64,000 bases of DNA from Synchiropus splendidus (GCF_027744825.2 NC_071347.1:18292001-18356000), one strand, 5' to 3'; positions 24,687 through 40,000 are shown, numbered from the stretch's first letter. Notes: a model not told the origin generated them from the letters alone. Program-made: numbers and translations.

Positions 24687-27600
24687 TCACGACGTCACTT
24701 CCTGTGCTTGGTCGTAGTCTGTGATCAGAGCTTTGATGTGCGACAGTTTTTGGTGGAGATACTCGCAGCGTTTCTTTTCTTCCCGATAGCCAGGAAACCG
24801 CTGGAAGGAAAAATGAGACGAGTCAGGAGTTAAAATTATAAATCATCTAGCGACAGTAGCGCCCTCTTGTGTTTGAAAGGGTAAGTGCAACGGTATTTTG
24901 TAATTCACTTTAAAAACAAATACTGAAATATATTGTACTTCTATTCTATACATATTGTTTCAATATTACAAAGTTCTAATAAATTTGTGTTACACTTTGC
25001 AATAAAATTGCCAAAAATTATTTTATCATTTTTCTTCCCATTATATTTTGATGAACAACTATGGTAAAAAAATAAACTAATACTTAAAAAATATATATAT
25101 TTGTTGGCATATGAGTGCAATCTCAATCTCTGGACTACTAGTCAAATGATAAACACACAAAACAAGACAAAATAGACAATAAAAATGACTCTTACTTTCT
25201 TGTACTTCCGGTACTTCTGTAGTATTTGGTCTTCCATTAGCTGACAGGACAAAACACAGCGGTTAGACCTGCCGTTTGCGCGCTCAGTGTCCCTATATGG
25301 CCTCAAAGTACCTTGTACTCTTGTGTTCCAGGCGAGAGAGTGTTGATCTTTGAACCCAACTGAACAAACATTTCGGTGATCAACCCGATCCTGTTGTGTA
25401 GGGCTCGGTATTCGTCGTACTCTGAACTGAAGTCGTCCTTGTACTTTTGCCGCTGCTCCAGTCCTGTTATGGTGCTGTATTTCCTGCAAGAATTGCAGAA
25501 TAAAGACGCCGTGAGTAACATGTGAGCCACTTCGTGATTCCTCCAGTAGGGGGCGCCACAGTTCGCCGAGTGAGCCCCTGACACGTCATGAACAGCATGT
25601 GGACCAGATGTATAAATATTTTCCAAGAGGTTTGCTGGGAATCATCGGGCACGTGTGCTTCAGTGTGCGGTGTTTATGTCGGTGTTAGGAAGCCGAACCT
25701 AACAATATGTATCTTTACCGTGAGGAGTGACTCTTTACATAAGAACTCACAATAAATAGTCAGGCAGATCCTCCGGTGTGCTTTGACTGTGAGGCATTTT
25801 CTCCTCCCTCTGATCTGCAAGACAAAAAACACAACAATAAAACATCTATTTATTCACTTTAAAACATCAACACAAGCACAAATATGTAGTGTTTTAAACC
25901 TGTTGTGAGCCTGAGACCTGGAAATAAAAAGTCATGTCTACTTATTGACCAACGAATGACTCAAGTATAGAAAACACACAGGCCATTATTATCGAACACA
26001 AAAGCTGAAAGCAATATTGGCTTCATACGTACTCAGACCGAGTTAATGGTTGATTTACACTACCCGATCAAAGGTCTGATCCCACTTACATAACAAGTGA
26101 CGGATGAGAAACTTATGGACAGCTGTCTATTGTCTGACACTTGTCAGAGACACTTGGTGTGTCCTGGTGAGAGGTTATTCCATTGCTTTGGTCTGACCTA
26201 GTTTTGTCAAAATGCTGTTTGAAAATCTCCTGTTTATCACTGTGAGCAGAGTCATAACAACTGAGGATCTTTCTTTCTCCTGGTTTCTACCTTTGAAATC
26301 TTGGAATATTTGTCTTCCCTTGTGTAAAAACATGAAGAGCTCAGAAGAAGATACCTTGATAGAACCAGACTCTGTATGACAAAGGAGAAAACAGAGTTGA
26401 CGTAAAAAAAAAACCTTGTCACGTTTGTCGAACGTTGTTGTCCAACGCTTGTGAATGAAAGCGTCTAATCTAGTTCTAATGTTTTAGGTCGTGACAAGTG
26501 GCGGATTTGGGGCCCGTGGTGATGTCAGCGGGCATTAAAGCCGCCTGCTGACTCCAGGACTTCAGGTCAGACATCTGCTCTGCTGTAAGTGATCAACAGA
26601 GTTTCACAAACTAAAGTGTGCTGTGTTTGACCTGGCACCAAGTCTCAACTGCATTTTTATTTATTTTTTTGTCTGGGAGAAACACGGACTGAAATGACAG
26701 TTGTGGTGTCACATGGAACGAAAATGAAGTAGAGTTTGGACCATGAAGGGATTTAAACCTGCCAGTTAATGATATGTGTCTATCATACATCTGCAGCACG
26801 AATACAAAAGTTTGATGATGTTTCTATAATATTTTACATTATTATTAATTCCTTATTATTAGTAGTAATATTAGTGTTTTCCTTACTTAATCATGTATTA
26901 TATCAGTACATAACGAAATAAATGATAAATGCATACATTTTAGTGATGAAAATGTTACGAAATTAAAAAAAAAATAATTCAAAAATTCCTTCTATGAAGA
27001 GCAAAACATCAGATTTTGTCATGTATTATATCATGACAAATATATTGGTAAATTGATACATTTTAGTTATGAAAAATAAGTAAATGGAAATCTATATTAA
27101 AAAGTTCCTTAAAGAAAAATATTAGTAATAATAATAATAATAATAATAATCGAAAAAAATACGAAAGAGGATGAGTGGAGAACTTCAGGTGAAAAGTCAC
27201 TGATGCTTACCTTTGATATTGTCCTGGTTCTGCTTCAGGTCCGGACTGGTCTCGATCCACTCCGGTTTTAGCCGCTCCCTCTCCTTGTCTTTGTGCTTCT
27301 TGGACTTCTTCTTCTTGTGTTGGCCGTTTGAGAACTGCTGTTCAGTGCAAATGGAACGCTTGGTCTGTGGGGTTTTGGGGCTGGGGACCGCCGGGGGCTC
27401 TGGCCTTTCCAGCTTGGGAACCGTGGTGGACCCGTTGAGTTTGTGCGGCGAGTACAGGCCGTTTGTGCAACCCTGCAGATGATTGTTGGTTTTGTCTGAC
27501 TCCGGCTTCACAGGAACGCTGGTGTGTCCAGGTGTGAGGGAGCCGCGCACCCTGTTGACCGCAGAGTCGGTGTGGGAGGGCGAGTGCAAGGGCCCGCTCG

Positions 27601-30600
27601 GGTCCAGTCTCTGTTTCTTGGGGGTCTGACAGTTGGATGGGTCTGGGAGCAAAGGTCGCTTCTGTCAACAAAAACAAAAAGAAAAACTGCATTAATAATA
27701 TCTATTTATCTATCCTAATATCGATCTATCTATCGATCTATCCATCCATCCATCCATCCATCCATCCATATATCCATATATCCATCTATCTACAAATGGC
27801 TCCATTACATAACAACTTGGAGAGTGGTGCTAGCATGAATGCTAACTGCTCCCTCTCTATCTCCGGAGCTCTTATCTTGAGGGAAGGAAAAAGATCATTC
27901 TATATGTGCAGGACATTTACCGATGAGAGGCTCTTCACAGGGCTGAACTGTGACGGCGAGTCTGCGGGATTTTTGGGGAAGGACTGCTGGGGTTGGGGGC
28001 TTTTCAGTGGACCATTGTGAGGCGTCTGGAGTTTCCTGATGAGATAAGGAAGGACGATATCAGAGGAGTGAACAGAGAAGTAGGTCATAAAGTCCAGGGT
28101 GACAGATTTACGCTGAGTAATTACTGTGGCACGGCGTCTAAAGATCGGACAGGGGCGGCGGCACCTTCAGGCAAGCCAATCACCCGAGCCAGTCGTTAAA
28201 AGCTGCACCGTCGCATGTTTCTGTCGCCTGCTTTTCCTCCGCGTCTCGACCACAGAGACGAAACAATGGCGGCGGTTTTAACCTCGCTAGGACCAAACCC
28301 TCATCCCCTGTAATCTGCTTCCTACAGCTCCTTCCTCATGCAGACAGCTCCATAGCAAGTCCCTCCCTGGAGGATTCCGATCTCCATTTTAACCCTCAAT
28401 AAAAAAATTAAAAAAACTGAACGTGAAATAATACTTTAAATACCTTTTCATGCACTCAATATAATCTTCTTCTATTTTCACGCTTTGTCAGAGGCGAGAA
28501 ACAGCCGGCAGGACTTGCAAGTCTTTCCAAATTAGGCAGCTGGCCTGCTTGTTTACTGGCAGGCAGAGGAAACCGTAAGAGGAAGCGCACCCAGAAGACT
28601 GGGCCCTGCTCCTCTGAACCACCCGAGCTAATGCCATCTGGCAACGCGGCGCTCTGAATCGTTTACTCTGCTTTCATGTGTCCTGCTTAGAGACTGGAGT
28701 TTCTGCTGGATCACAGGCAGTGGCTTCGCCCTCTAAACTGTCAAAACATGCGGAAAGGATCTCAATCGGACCAAGGGCTTTCTTCCCAAAGCCAAAAAAC
28801 ACTTCAAATAAGACCTTCGGACTGACAAAGCACAGCTTGTCTTTGATAGTTGTGGATCTTTGCGAGCAGATCCTGTTCCTCACCCACCTGGTCAGGATTC
28901 GGAATAACAGTTGCTTCTCCTCCTCCACGTAGCCCGGCCAGTCCCTCTGGACGCATCTGTACATCTCGTCCTTCAGAGAGTAACTGTGGTCTTTAGCGTT
29001 CAGCTTTCCCACCTGAAAACAGCACAGCAACAGATTCAGACGTCTCCTCAGTGTTAAACCCTTCCCTCGTGCAACTCAATCCCGCTGATACGAATCTGCC
29101 CAAACAAACCGCTCTTAGCTCGGGTCAGCGGCGAGAACACAGCTGGAGACGCCCCACCCCTCTCCTGTCAAAACACCAGCTTCTCTCGGGATAATTAAAG
29201 TGCAGCACTAATTACAGCGACTGTGAAGTCTCACATGCCACGCTGTGATGGAGAGAAACTAGATCAGAAGCAAGAGGGCCAGAGAAAGGTGACTTTTACT
29301 TGTTTACCATGGGGGCGTCAAATGCAAGGCCCGCAGGCTGAGACCTGCCCACCAAGTCATTTTATGTGGCCCGTGAGTAAAGTCAAGTGTTCTGAAGAAG
29401 AGACGCCATGTAGAATCTGGCTGAAAGTTGCCTTTTTGTGGAGCGAGAACAAGAAGAGACTAAAAATGTTCACTTGTTCCGATCATTGTAGAATGAACCC
29501 AGACATTGCTGACCTCATTTCCACTCGTATTGTGATTTTCGTCCAAAGAAATACCCTGTTTTAGCAAAATAAATAGGTACTTTGCTTTACATTTGAAATA
29601 TTGACAGTCAAATCCAGTCAAATGAGCTCATTGGTGCAGCAGATGGTTGCTGCAACCCGGAACTAGCTGTAGAAATGGAGCAAGAAAGTTAGCTGAGTAA
29701 GCAGAATCTCCTGGATTCCCCTGAAAATTTCTTTGAAATCTATTCAATTTTTTGTTATTTTGTTTATAAGAAAGAAAGAACTGTGACTTTGGAAGAGGTC
29801 ATTATTCCACATGGAATATATTTGCAGTGTAAGATAGGCTTACGGTTTGGCTTTCAGGTGGATATTTTAAGTGAAGTTCAGTTCAGTGTAGCTTCTTATT
29901 CCAGTTTTGTATCTACTGTTAAATAATACTTGACAAAGGTACATTTTCCACCCCAAAAATCACAAAGCACCTTCTAACAGGGCTTGAAATAATTTGGCAT
30001 AAAAGATCCACCTAAAAATGACTGGCAAAATCCAGACCCATTATTCGACAAGTGAAGCGCAAACTTGACAGATGTCTCACCTCCTCCAGCACAGAGGTCA
30101 GGTCAGCCTTATCTTTGGGACTGGCCCGCTCCCGTTCCAACCACAGTAGCAGCTCGGGTTTCCTGTAGGGTTTTAAGGCCAGCTGATGAATGACGCGGTC
30201 CCTCAGGGGCCTGTGTGCCACCGAGCTGGGAACCAGGCTCCTCTTGTTGCTCGGGGAGTGCTTGTTGCTGCTATCTGAGCCTGATACCAAACCCTGCTTC
30301 CTCTGGACCTTCACACACTTGCCTGAAGATCAAAACAAAGCACTTTTAGTTTGACATTGGGGAAATAAAACACTTGTTCTGGCAGGAGTTATCCAAACAG
30401 CGCTTTCAGTCACATGACAGGATTTGGCTTTTCGGCATCCTTCAAAGATTTTGCTAACACTTCTGATCAATGAACACATACTGACCACGAATAAGCGAAT
30501 TGCTTGCTAATTCATGGTGAATAATGAGTAATAATGCTGTTGTTTAAAGTGACAGACGCAGTCATGAATCCTTTAGTTGTGACATCACTCTCTTAGCGCA

Positions 30601-33600
30601 ATCTTCAGTTTCCATGCTTCGTTTTTCTTTTTTATTTACTATTTAAAACACGCCACAATAAGGTGTGTTAGTCAAGCCACACACGTCATAGTCCAACTAG
30701 TCGTGAAGGGAGGCGGTGACTAGTCGACTAACAAAATAGTCATCAACGCAGTCCGAGATACAGTCTGGCTTAACAAGGCTCTTATCGTATAATATGCTGC
30801 TAATAAACATGCAAATGAGTCGCTTCTTTGTGGCCATACATACACCCTAATATAAAGTGTAACCAGGATTTCAGTTTAGTTTTTAAACTTGTAGGATTCA
30901 TAAACTAGAAGCAACTTTTTAGACTTCAGTTTACACTGTAGCCATTAGCGCTGCTGTTTTCTAAATGAAATGTATTGGGACAATCTTCACAAAAATCTTG
31001 TAAATATTTTTTACCAATGTGCGTATGTTTGAGTTTGTTTATTAGCAACGTATATGGGTGCCATATTTTAATAACCGCGACAGTCTTCTGGCCGACACTG
31101 TGATTATCAGAGACAGGCCTACACATGCCAGACAACCTGATACACTGCTATCTTCATTAAATCTCTGCCCGGCTCACAAGGTTGGCAGCGCACCAGCCAA
31201 CGTGTACTTATATCAATGCAGAAAAAAAAGTGCTTTACTCCATGTGTGAATATAAAAGCACGGCCAGTCACGTTTGGCTGCTGCTGAGTAAACAGCCGAG
31301 CATGGAAACTGAGGCAGCTGACAAACAGAGCTCCTTTCTCTCAGTCGCAGAGCTAATTCAGTTCAGGCACGCCGCTTATAGATATCTACAGAGCTTAATC
31401 TCATTACCTCTTTAAGCTATACTTTGGAGGTTACTGTGAGTTGAGGACTCGCTGGATATGATTTGCCGAGTGGAGAGGACGACTGCCAGGCAACACTTCA
31501 CTTATATTATAAACAGTATTAATATTAAACAGCACAAACTCTGCAGCCTCTTCCGCTGCTTGCAGAAGCATGTTTCAACACCGGAGTCCCAGAGACGTAT
31601 ATGGTAACTGAACAAACCAGTAATGCCGCATTTCAAACCTGTAGCGACTGTTGTTGAGGATTTATTAATGTAGCTTGAGAGTCGAAGGAAACCCAAGGCG
31701 ACTGTTGCGCATTGATGTCTTACTAATGATGACTGACATGAGTTGTGTTGCTAGACTACGGTAACAAATGTGTTTGCATTCAGGCTTTTAGAGATTCTTT
31801 TTGATAATGTACTGAGCGCAAATAACACAGATTAATGGCGTAAAACTTTCCTTATGGTTCAGCGCTTCTAGGTGCACACGGTTTACAATGTGATGTCACA
31901 ACCAAAACATCCATGGCGACTCAATGAGATTCTGGATAGAAGCGCTTCAGTGCACTTTCTGCAGCAAAGCATTGGCTCCTTACTGGAGCACTTTCACCTT
32001 GATGTTTAACCTCATGAGTACAGATGCAACTTACATTTCATCATTGTGGTGTCAAATATGAAAATGCGATTATATAATTATTTTTTATAGAGTTCCAGGG
32101 CAACGCTTAGCATAAATAAAAGCACCACAAGTAACTCTCTGTCAGCGACGTCCTGCTCCTGCAACATAACAACCAGGGTGCTTTCTGTGTCAAGGTTTGC
32201 CAAAAGAAATAAATAGTTCTTGAAATTGATCTAGATTAGAGGTTGAAAGCACCTTCACTCCTTCCAAAATTCCTCTGACTGGAAGGTTTTCAAAAACCAA
32301 AAGAAAAACATGGAATAACAATTTTGAATACAGTGTGTAAATCTGTGCTACTCTATTATCCAGCGAAGCCCTCAGCTCTCCTGGGGGAAACCACGGCCTA
32401 CAGACAGGCGCAGTTTCGCAAACACAATTGTAATAAACTGACACTAACCCCTGACGGTGGACGGAAGTCATACCTCAAAAGAAATGGCTCAGATTACCGC
32501 TGGCTAACGCAGGCTTGTTATTCAAATGTCGTGGGCGAAAATAAAAACCCAATTATTTTAATCACATTCATGCAAAACCCGATCAGCAGGAGACTTGTTA
32601 TCAGACATTTCCCGCATCAAAACGGTGTTACTGCGCTGGCAGTCGAAGTGGCACGCTGCCAGGGCAATCTGGTCAAAACGAAAAGAAAAAGGAACTGCCA
32701 AGAAAGTGGCATTGATGATTCAAAGGGAGCTCCATTTCCTGATGACTTTTAAAAACGTAAGCAGGATGCGAGGATGAAACAGACTTCCTTGTCGTCCGAT
32801 AGCTTCTCTATTTGGGCATTACGACAGCGCAGGCGTGCAGATCACTAGCAGGCAAATAAACTTACTTGGCCCGGGTTTGATTTCGATCGCCGAGCGGCTC
32901 CAGATGTCTTTCTCCACCTGAGACATGCGCTCCCGTGTGGCCTGGTAGGAGTCATCTGTTGCACACACCGTGATCTTGTCCTGAATGCTGCCCTGGCCCT
33001 CCAGGTGGTCCCTGCCCTCCCTTTAAAAGTGATGAAGGGAAACGTTACTTGCCAAATCTAAAAGACTTCAACCAGACAACACTATAGACATCATGAGTGG
33101 CCACTAGAATTGACCGCAATTTTACATTAATAACTCCAATAAAAGGGTAATTATTAATTGTCAAACCTCTATTTGTCATCGAATACATCTCCTCATACTT
33201 CAAATTCTGCCTCCCAGAAATTAGACATGGGCTCCTTTTGGTACTGTGCTGAAGTTTGAACCACTTCACTTCAATTCTGGACCACTGTCACTGTTTAGCA
33301 TCCACCTATCTTAAACCTTGTCTATAGATCGGTTTGAGAGGATTCAGGGGCAACATTCTCTGCATCGGTTCACAGACCACAAAAAAGATGTAACCTTGGG
33401 CATTGCTTTGGCATAGAGGGCTTTGCACGCATTCTTAGAACCGGGGTTACAACACGTAACCTTAGGGTGATTGTTGTGGACCGATGACACGCGTCTGCAA
33501 TCTTAAAAACGGCTAACAAGAACTTGTGGCGTCTCCCAAGTAGAATCGATCGAGGAGTTGTTTCTGTTCAATGACACCAATCTGAGCGAGAGTGAGGCCG

Positions 33601-36600
33601 AGGTTTCAGATGTTTCGAGTGCATGCACAGGAGATCAACAAAAAGCAACACAGCTGTGTGTAAACAGGATCCAAATAAATAAAACACAAGTTTGAGTGCG
33701 TGGGGACCAACTTGTGTCCAGGTCAGAGGAAAAATTTTAAGAGAAAGGGTCTGAGGGAGGACAGTCAAAAAGGTTTGAGGACAGAAATACTTCTAAATTG
33801 AAAAGGCCCATCATCGGATGCAAACTGGTGGTCTGAGCTACAAATGTTTTGTCACAATGTTTTGTTTTTGGATGTATATCAACTCTAGTCTTGAAGTCCC
33901 ACCTTCTGCCTGAAAAGTATTTTACTTGTTTTATAGTGATAGTAATCTCTCAGGAGACCTTTCTCCGCCTTTATACCGATTTCTGAATAGCCACTATGTA
34001 ATAATGCATCAACAACTGTGCCGTTGTTTCGGAGCACTGACACCCGAAAATAGCAGCTTTAGCATAACTCTTTAATCCACACCGTGACCCAGCACAGCAG
34101 CAGACACTAGCTCTCTGTTCTCAGTGACTCCTGGTTACACCTCTGCGGTCACATGTGTCATGTTTGCCCGGCACATTATTGTCGTTGAGCATAAATATAG
34201 CCGTCAACATTCTGAGCATTATTATAGTTGTTGTGAGCGGCTACTGTTTTGGTTCGGCTCTGCGGTTCAGGTCTGACACATCATTTGCGTGAGCAGCGTT
34301 CGTGGTCACGAGTGAGAATAGCAACACTCACCCTGAGACATACTGGTGGATACAGTCGAAGCTGGACTGAGGCTTGTCCTTGCTGTCGCTGGACAGGTAG
34401 AAAGAGAAGACTCGGAATGCGTCTGGAGATTCAGGAGTCGGCGCCGGAATCTTTATGTACTGCAAAAATAGAAAAGATGGCTGAATGTTAGACTTGTTTT
34501 TGAAATGACAGTGTAGTTTCCCTTATGTTCAAATGAGTCAAGTTACCCTTTTATGTCGACAATAATCACAGGAGTAAGTGGTGATATTTTCAATATCTGG
34601 CTTTTAGTCAACATCACTGAAGGGTTTTGGACACTAAAATGACATGAATAAGCAAACTGAGATGCTCAACTATTCTGCATATTTGGAATAACAAACTTCC
34701 TTTTCTTTTTGTTCCGTCTTTCTGGAAGGTGAAAAGTGCAGCCTGGTGTTTCTAGCAGGTGTTGAAACACTTCCTGAAATAAACTGAAAGGAATATTGCT
34801 CTAGGGCTTGGTGACCAAACTAGTTTTCCAACACCACCTCGCTCCCTTTCAGGGAACACCACCCTGATGTGCACGCCATAAAGCTTCAGAAACCATTTCA
34901 ATGTTATTTTTTATTTTGCACCGATCATTCAGGAGCTACTCAGTTAGCTGCAACAGTTGGTCAGGTATATTCGACCATCAAAATGGTCGTCGATGGCTTC
35001 ATGTGTGGATGTATGCATGTATATGACTAAGCACAACTTGCAGCAAGAAGGGACATATTTATTGATGTTCTGGCTGTCAATTGATTAATATTTCAATCTC
35101 AATTCATCGCACTAAAGTTACACTAACTCACGATTAATGTCAAATTAATCCTACATCGTGTATCTGTTCTAAATGTTACTTTAATTAAATTATTATAAAC
35201 ATGCTTTTCTTGTGCAAACATGTGTTTAGTACAACCACAGATACTGTCAACAACATCCTTTAGAACAACCTCAGCGGCACTGAGGAGACTCAACAACATG
35301 CTTTAGAACAACCTCAGCGGCACTGAGGAGACTCAACAACATGCTTTAGAACAACCTCAGCGGCACTGAGGAGGCTCAACAACATGCTTTAGAACAACCT
35401 CAGCGGCACTGAGGAGACTCAACAACATGCTAATAGCATAGCATTGTAAACATTACTCACACTAGAACAGACACAAAATGTCTTCCTTTGCCATTACACG
35501 CGATTTAACTCTCAGAATTTTCTATCTATTGACAGCCCTAATGTATTTGTTTATTTTTTAAATTGCTATTTCCAACCTTGGTCTCTGCTTTTTCTTGACT
35601 TTCCTAGATATGACAAACCTTCGAGGAATCGCAGTTATTTGAAACGTGCAAATCAGTCTGTCAGTGGATTGTCACTAAGCTTCAGTTTTCATTCATAAAA
35701 TTTGTTGTCATGTCAGTGTTTGGATGCCAAACCATGAACGGACTAAGCTGCGGTGACATGTACAGTACAGACAGGAGAGCAAGCTAGTTTGGTCAAAGTA
35801 CGCAACACAGCCCGAGTTCCACTTCATGTCTCAAAGGTTAAAAGATTTCTTCTGAAAAGCAAAAAAAAAAAAACACGTAACACTTAAAACATAAGGCTCA
35901 ACATCAACCTACAGACTTGTTATCTGCCTCTTCTATCTAATCGAAGCAGCTACCTGAATTCCAGGTCAGAATTCCAGGTGAGAGTAATTGCTCTTAAATC
36001 ACCGCGCGGCTGGGGAGGAAGCGCTTTTCACCGGGGTGATAACTTTGTCCAGCACTGCTGCCCCGGAGAGACAAACAAGCACGATGAAGTCCGTCTCCGT
36101 CAACAACCTGTTGCATAAAGCGACCTAATAACCTACTTTCAGGAAAATCGACGATGTCGGCAGTCAATAACCAGAAGGTAATGGGTCTTTTACAGCATTT
36201 TGGGAGACGGGTTTCCGTCTCACTGCCTGCAGCTGTGTCTCAGCCTCCAATAAATCGTGAGGTTACTTTGTTGACGCACTGTCCCAGATTTGGGCGACAG
36301 CGCCAGAATTTGTGTTTACAGAGGGGCACTGCGCGGCGCATTACTGCTGCAACAAGCCATTAAACCATCAAAACTCTGGACAGTGACCAAAGACTGCCTT
36401 CTATTTCTATCACCGTAAACACTTGTACTTCTCAGTATTCAGCTGACATTTTACTTGGAACACTCTTGACGCCGGATTTATGACGACAGCAGGACTAATT
36501 GTCGATTTATGATTTCTCCACGGGGCTAAAACAAACTGTTGTTTCTGGCCGCGGGGTCTCCAGGAAAACAAATGTCAGTCAGGTGGACTTGAAGCTGCCT

Positions 36601-36989
36601 CTTCAGCCATCACTCTTAAGTGATTGATCATGGGCTGAGAGCTCAGTGCCCCTGGCAGATGTGGCAGGCAGGACTATAGCTGTCACAAATGCCCAGTCAT
36701 GCAGCAAAGCCATAAGCAGTTTTTTGGTGCACCGGGCCAATGAACAGCTCCTCTTGTGACACCCCCCTCCTCCTCTTCTGAAACCCAACGCATGCCATTC
36801 GCCCTACCCCCATCGGCCCCTAGCCCTCTTCCGCGTGCATGGCCCACCCTGTCAACACAAAGCGGCCTATAAGCACCGTCGACACTTGAGACACACAGCT
36901 GACCAATTAATTCTGACCTATTTATGTCCGACCGTTCACATGAAGTGGTTCAACAGTGCCCCGCATATGTCTGCCTTTGGACTTATACT

Positions 36990-37020
<31 letters not shown>

Positions 37021-40000
37021 CACCGTCTGCAAAAGCCGGCGACGCACCAGGGAGAAGTTGAAGCCCCTAAAATGGGATGCAACAAGTCAGGGTGATGCAG
37101 AGAAATGCAAGTCCGGCTTAACAAACCGCAGCCTGAATAAAGATGAGTTAGCACATTTATCATGGCAATACGGCCACCATGTCCCCTCTTTTCAGCGGCC
37201 GGCAGCGTGCGTTAGATTCTCCCGTCACCCCCATCGCTGCCACCGTGCACACTTCACATTCTCATTCTAATCGATGTCACTCAGGTCAGACAGTTTAGAG
37301 GTCGCCCCCGTTTTATTCACAGCTTCCTTCTCAAGCTTCATAACCATATGTCTTTTAACCCATTAGTCCCCTGACCGTTACTCCTGAGGAGGGAGTCTGT
37401 TGTCGCCGTACGATCCAAAGCGTTGCATTTAAAGATCTTAACAAGAACATTCTGCTGCTTTAATGAGTCAAGTTATTAAAATGGGAAAGGAGTCTTCCCT
37501 CTGCAGCACCAGCGAGTTACGATCAGACGAGTCATGGAACAACAAGAAGGTTTAGCTCTGAACTTCCACTGTCATTTCCTTCATCTGGTTTTGTTTCTGG
37601 TTCGAAGAAGCAGCCAGGTATGACAACATGGGCTTCCCTCAGAGAGATGTGAGGAGATTTTGTTTCACGAAAAACAGATTTGGAAAGAAAAAATGAATCT
37701 TTTAGCACCAAAACAACTTTCAAATTTGGATAAGGATCCACAACTTTTTGATGTGGCACTACCTCTTAAAGGCAATGTCCAAGTGTCTAAAAAAAGCAGA
37801 GCTGTAAAACCAAATATGAGCTCCAGTGCCTCTCAGGTGTTCAAACAGTACAAAATGTACAGCTTAAAAATGGAAAATGTACGTTGCCGTTTTTTTCCAC
37901 TCTGTTGTACTTGACTCATGGCCCCATTAGTCAACTCTCTTATCTGCAGGTAAACTGTACATTTCTGAGTCAGCTCTATTAAAAGCTTATGAGATATTGA
38001 TTTGAATTTGAGGTCAGGCCGCAAGCACGCTACTTTAAATCCTACGAGCCATTACAACACTTCTGTGCACTGCATCCGATCGCTTGTAGTGTAGCCAACA
38101 ACTTTTGTGCAGTTGATCCCAGTCAGAGAGCGAGGCTACTTTCTGCTACATGTTTATGCCATTTTAACTTTTGCATATTTACATGGCAGCTGTGACTCAT
38201 CACAATCTTGCAGGCCTCTAACTGGTTCCACTGTGACTCACCTGTGTAGAAGAAATGTAAATGAAAGGAAAACTTTAAACACTATGACAGAAATATCCCT
38301 ATGTTTTATCCGCAACACTTGTGTGCAGCCAGCAAGAACTATAAATATAATAGTTGACACTGAATCACCAGCCAATGTTGATATCATGAACAACAAACAT
38401 TAGCGTTCAAACTTTGCCAGTCTACAGGCAAACAAGTGGAGATTATAGGTGTCAATAGTTAATCCGGAGAAGGAAAAAAAGTGATGCCAGGGAAATGAAC
38501 TTCCAGTGAAACATGGAAACTCCTGCCTCCTGTATTTCAAGTCAATGGTGAAAGAGGAAGTGTTCAAGCTAACCGCGGAGAAGCCTACGCTAAAATTGTC
38601 TATCAATAATTCAAAAGGACATTCATACAGGATCCTGTGAAAAGTGCTTTATTTTTCTTGATAAAGAATGCCATTTCAGACAGTGGAGTAAATATGAATT
38701 TTATTTTAGTGTTTTGTCCCCATGTGAGTTGATATCTTTGACACCTTCATCTCTCCTCGCTCCCTGACTATTTTTAATATGTACTTCTCACTATCCTCAT
38801 ACTCAGGAACCTGCTTCCCAGATACCTCATTGACTGTAGAGGGAACAGAGGCAAATACATTTTCTGTTCCGATCCAGGAATCAGTCCCTCCAGGAGATGG
38901 CGATGTTGCAGTCGCAACTAACCAAATATTGCCACTAAGGGTGGAGACTCTGAATCAATTCTTGAGTTAGAAAATTTCGATTCTTTAAATGTATAACAGA
39001 CGGGCCTAAAAGGCGGAACTCACTAGTGCAGCGCGCCGTCACCCGAACACTATACGGGCGGACGTAAACAAACATGGCTGATCCGTCTCTCTCCAGACTA
39101 TTTCTGACACTCTACATTCCGACCCTGTGGAACACATCAGCAGTCATTGTTTTAATAGGTTGTGAGCCGTAGAACAACTCTGGTCTCACAAAACCCATTC
39201 CCCACCTTCACCTCTCAGACTCCGCCCATTCAAACATCCATCGGTCTCCACCCTCGTGAGGATCTCCGTAACAAAGCAACAAGCACACTCTACGTGGTGT
39301 CACCCCATAAACTACTCACCTGATACCTTTTTGCGTATGAAGCATATTTGGTTAAAATAATAGAAGCCTGAAGCTTTTTAGGCTAAAAGGGCTAATTTCT
39401 TGTCATGTTTGTTATAGAACCATATATGATCGCAACATTCACCGCATTTTTCTTTTAAAAATCTGCTGCAAATTCAGGCATTTCAGCCGCAACAATCCCC
39501 AAAAACGTGTGGTAAATCCTGGAGGGACGGAGATAGTCAACTTGGCTACATTGTCATTGTGAAGTAGTGATCCAAGCAATAGATCGGTTTTGTTCAAACG
39601 CACCAGTAAGGCAACCATTAGTACCTTGTAAGTACGCCCACCCCCCGTGGAGCATCCAGGCCGCTACAATAACTGTCTCTGTGGCCGCGACCCGGCCACA
39701 TCTGCTCCTCCAGGCTCCGTGTTTGGAGATGTCAAATACTTTCAAGCTGCTGTAAGGTGTGAACTGGACTGGAACAGAAAAATCTTGGCAGGGGGTTCGG
39801 CAAGTGAGCACGGACAAAGGGCGCCATCAGTGATGTCCTTGTAAAGCTCCAACTTTGACTCCGTGGGCGTATTTTAAATGATTAAAAGCGGTTTAAGGGA
39901 ATTTTTAAAGCCCTTCATTTAGTCGGGGCGCTTCACCAAATAGATCCGTCTCCCTCAGCCTTGTGCTTTCGCAGGCCAAACATCTGCAGCGCGAGAGGCT

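Noticed and set aside
28255..28315. ACAATGGCGGCGG with a short ORF inside ell intron 6
   Set aside because: It resembles a YY1 site or start codon context, but the frame ends after 15 codons and nothing else suggests an internal promoter.
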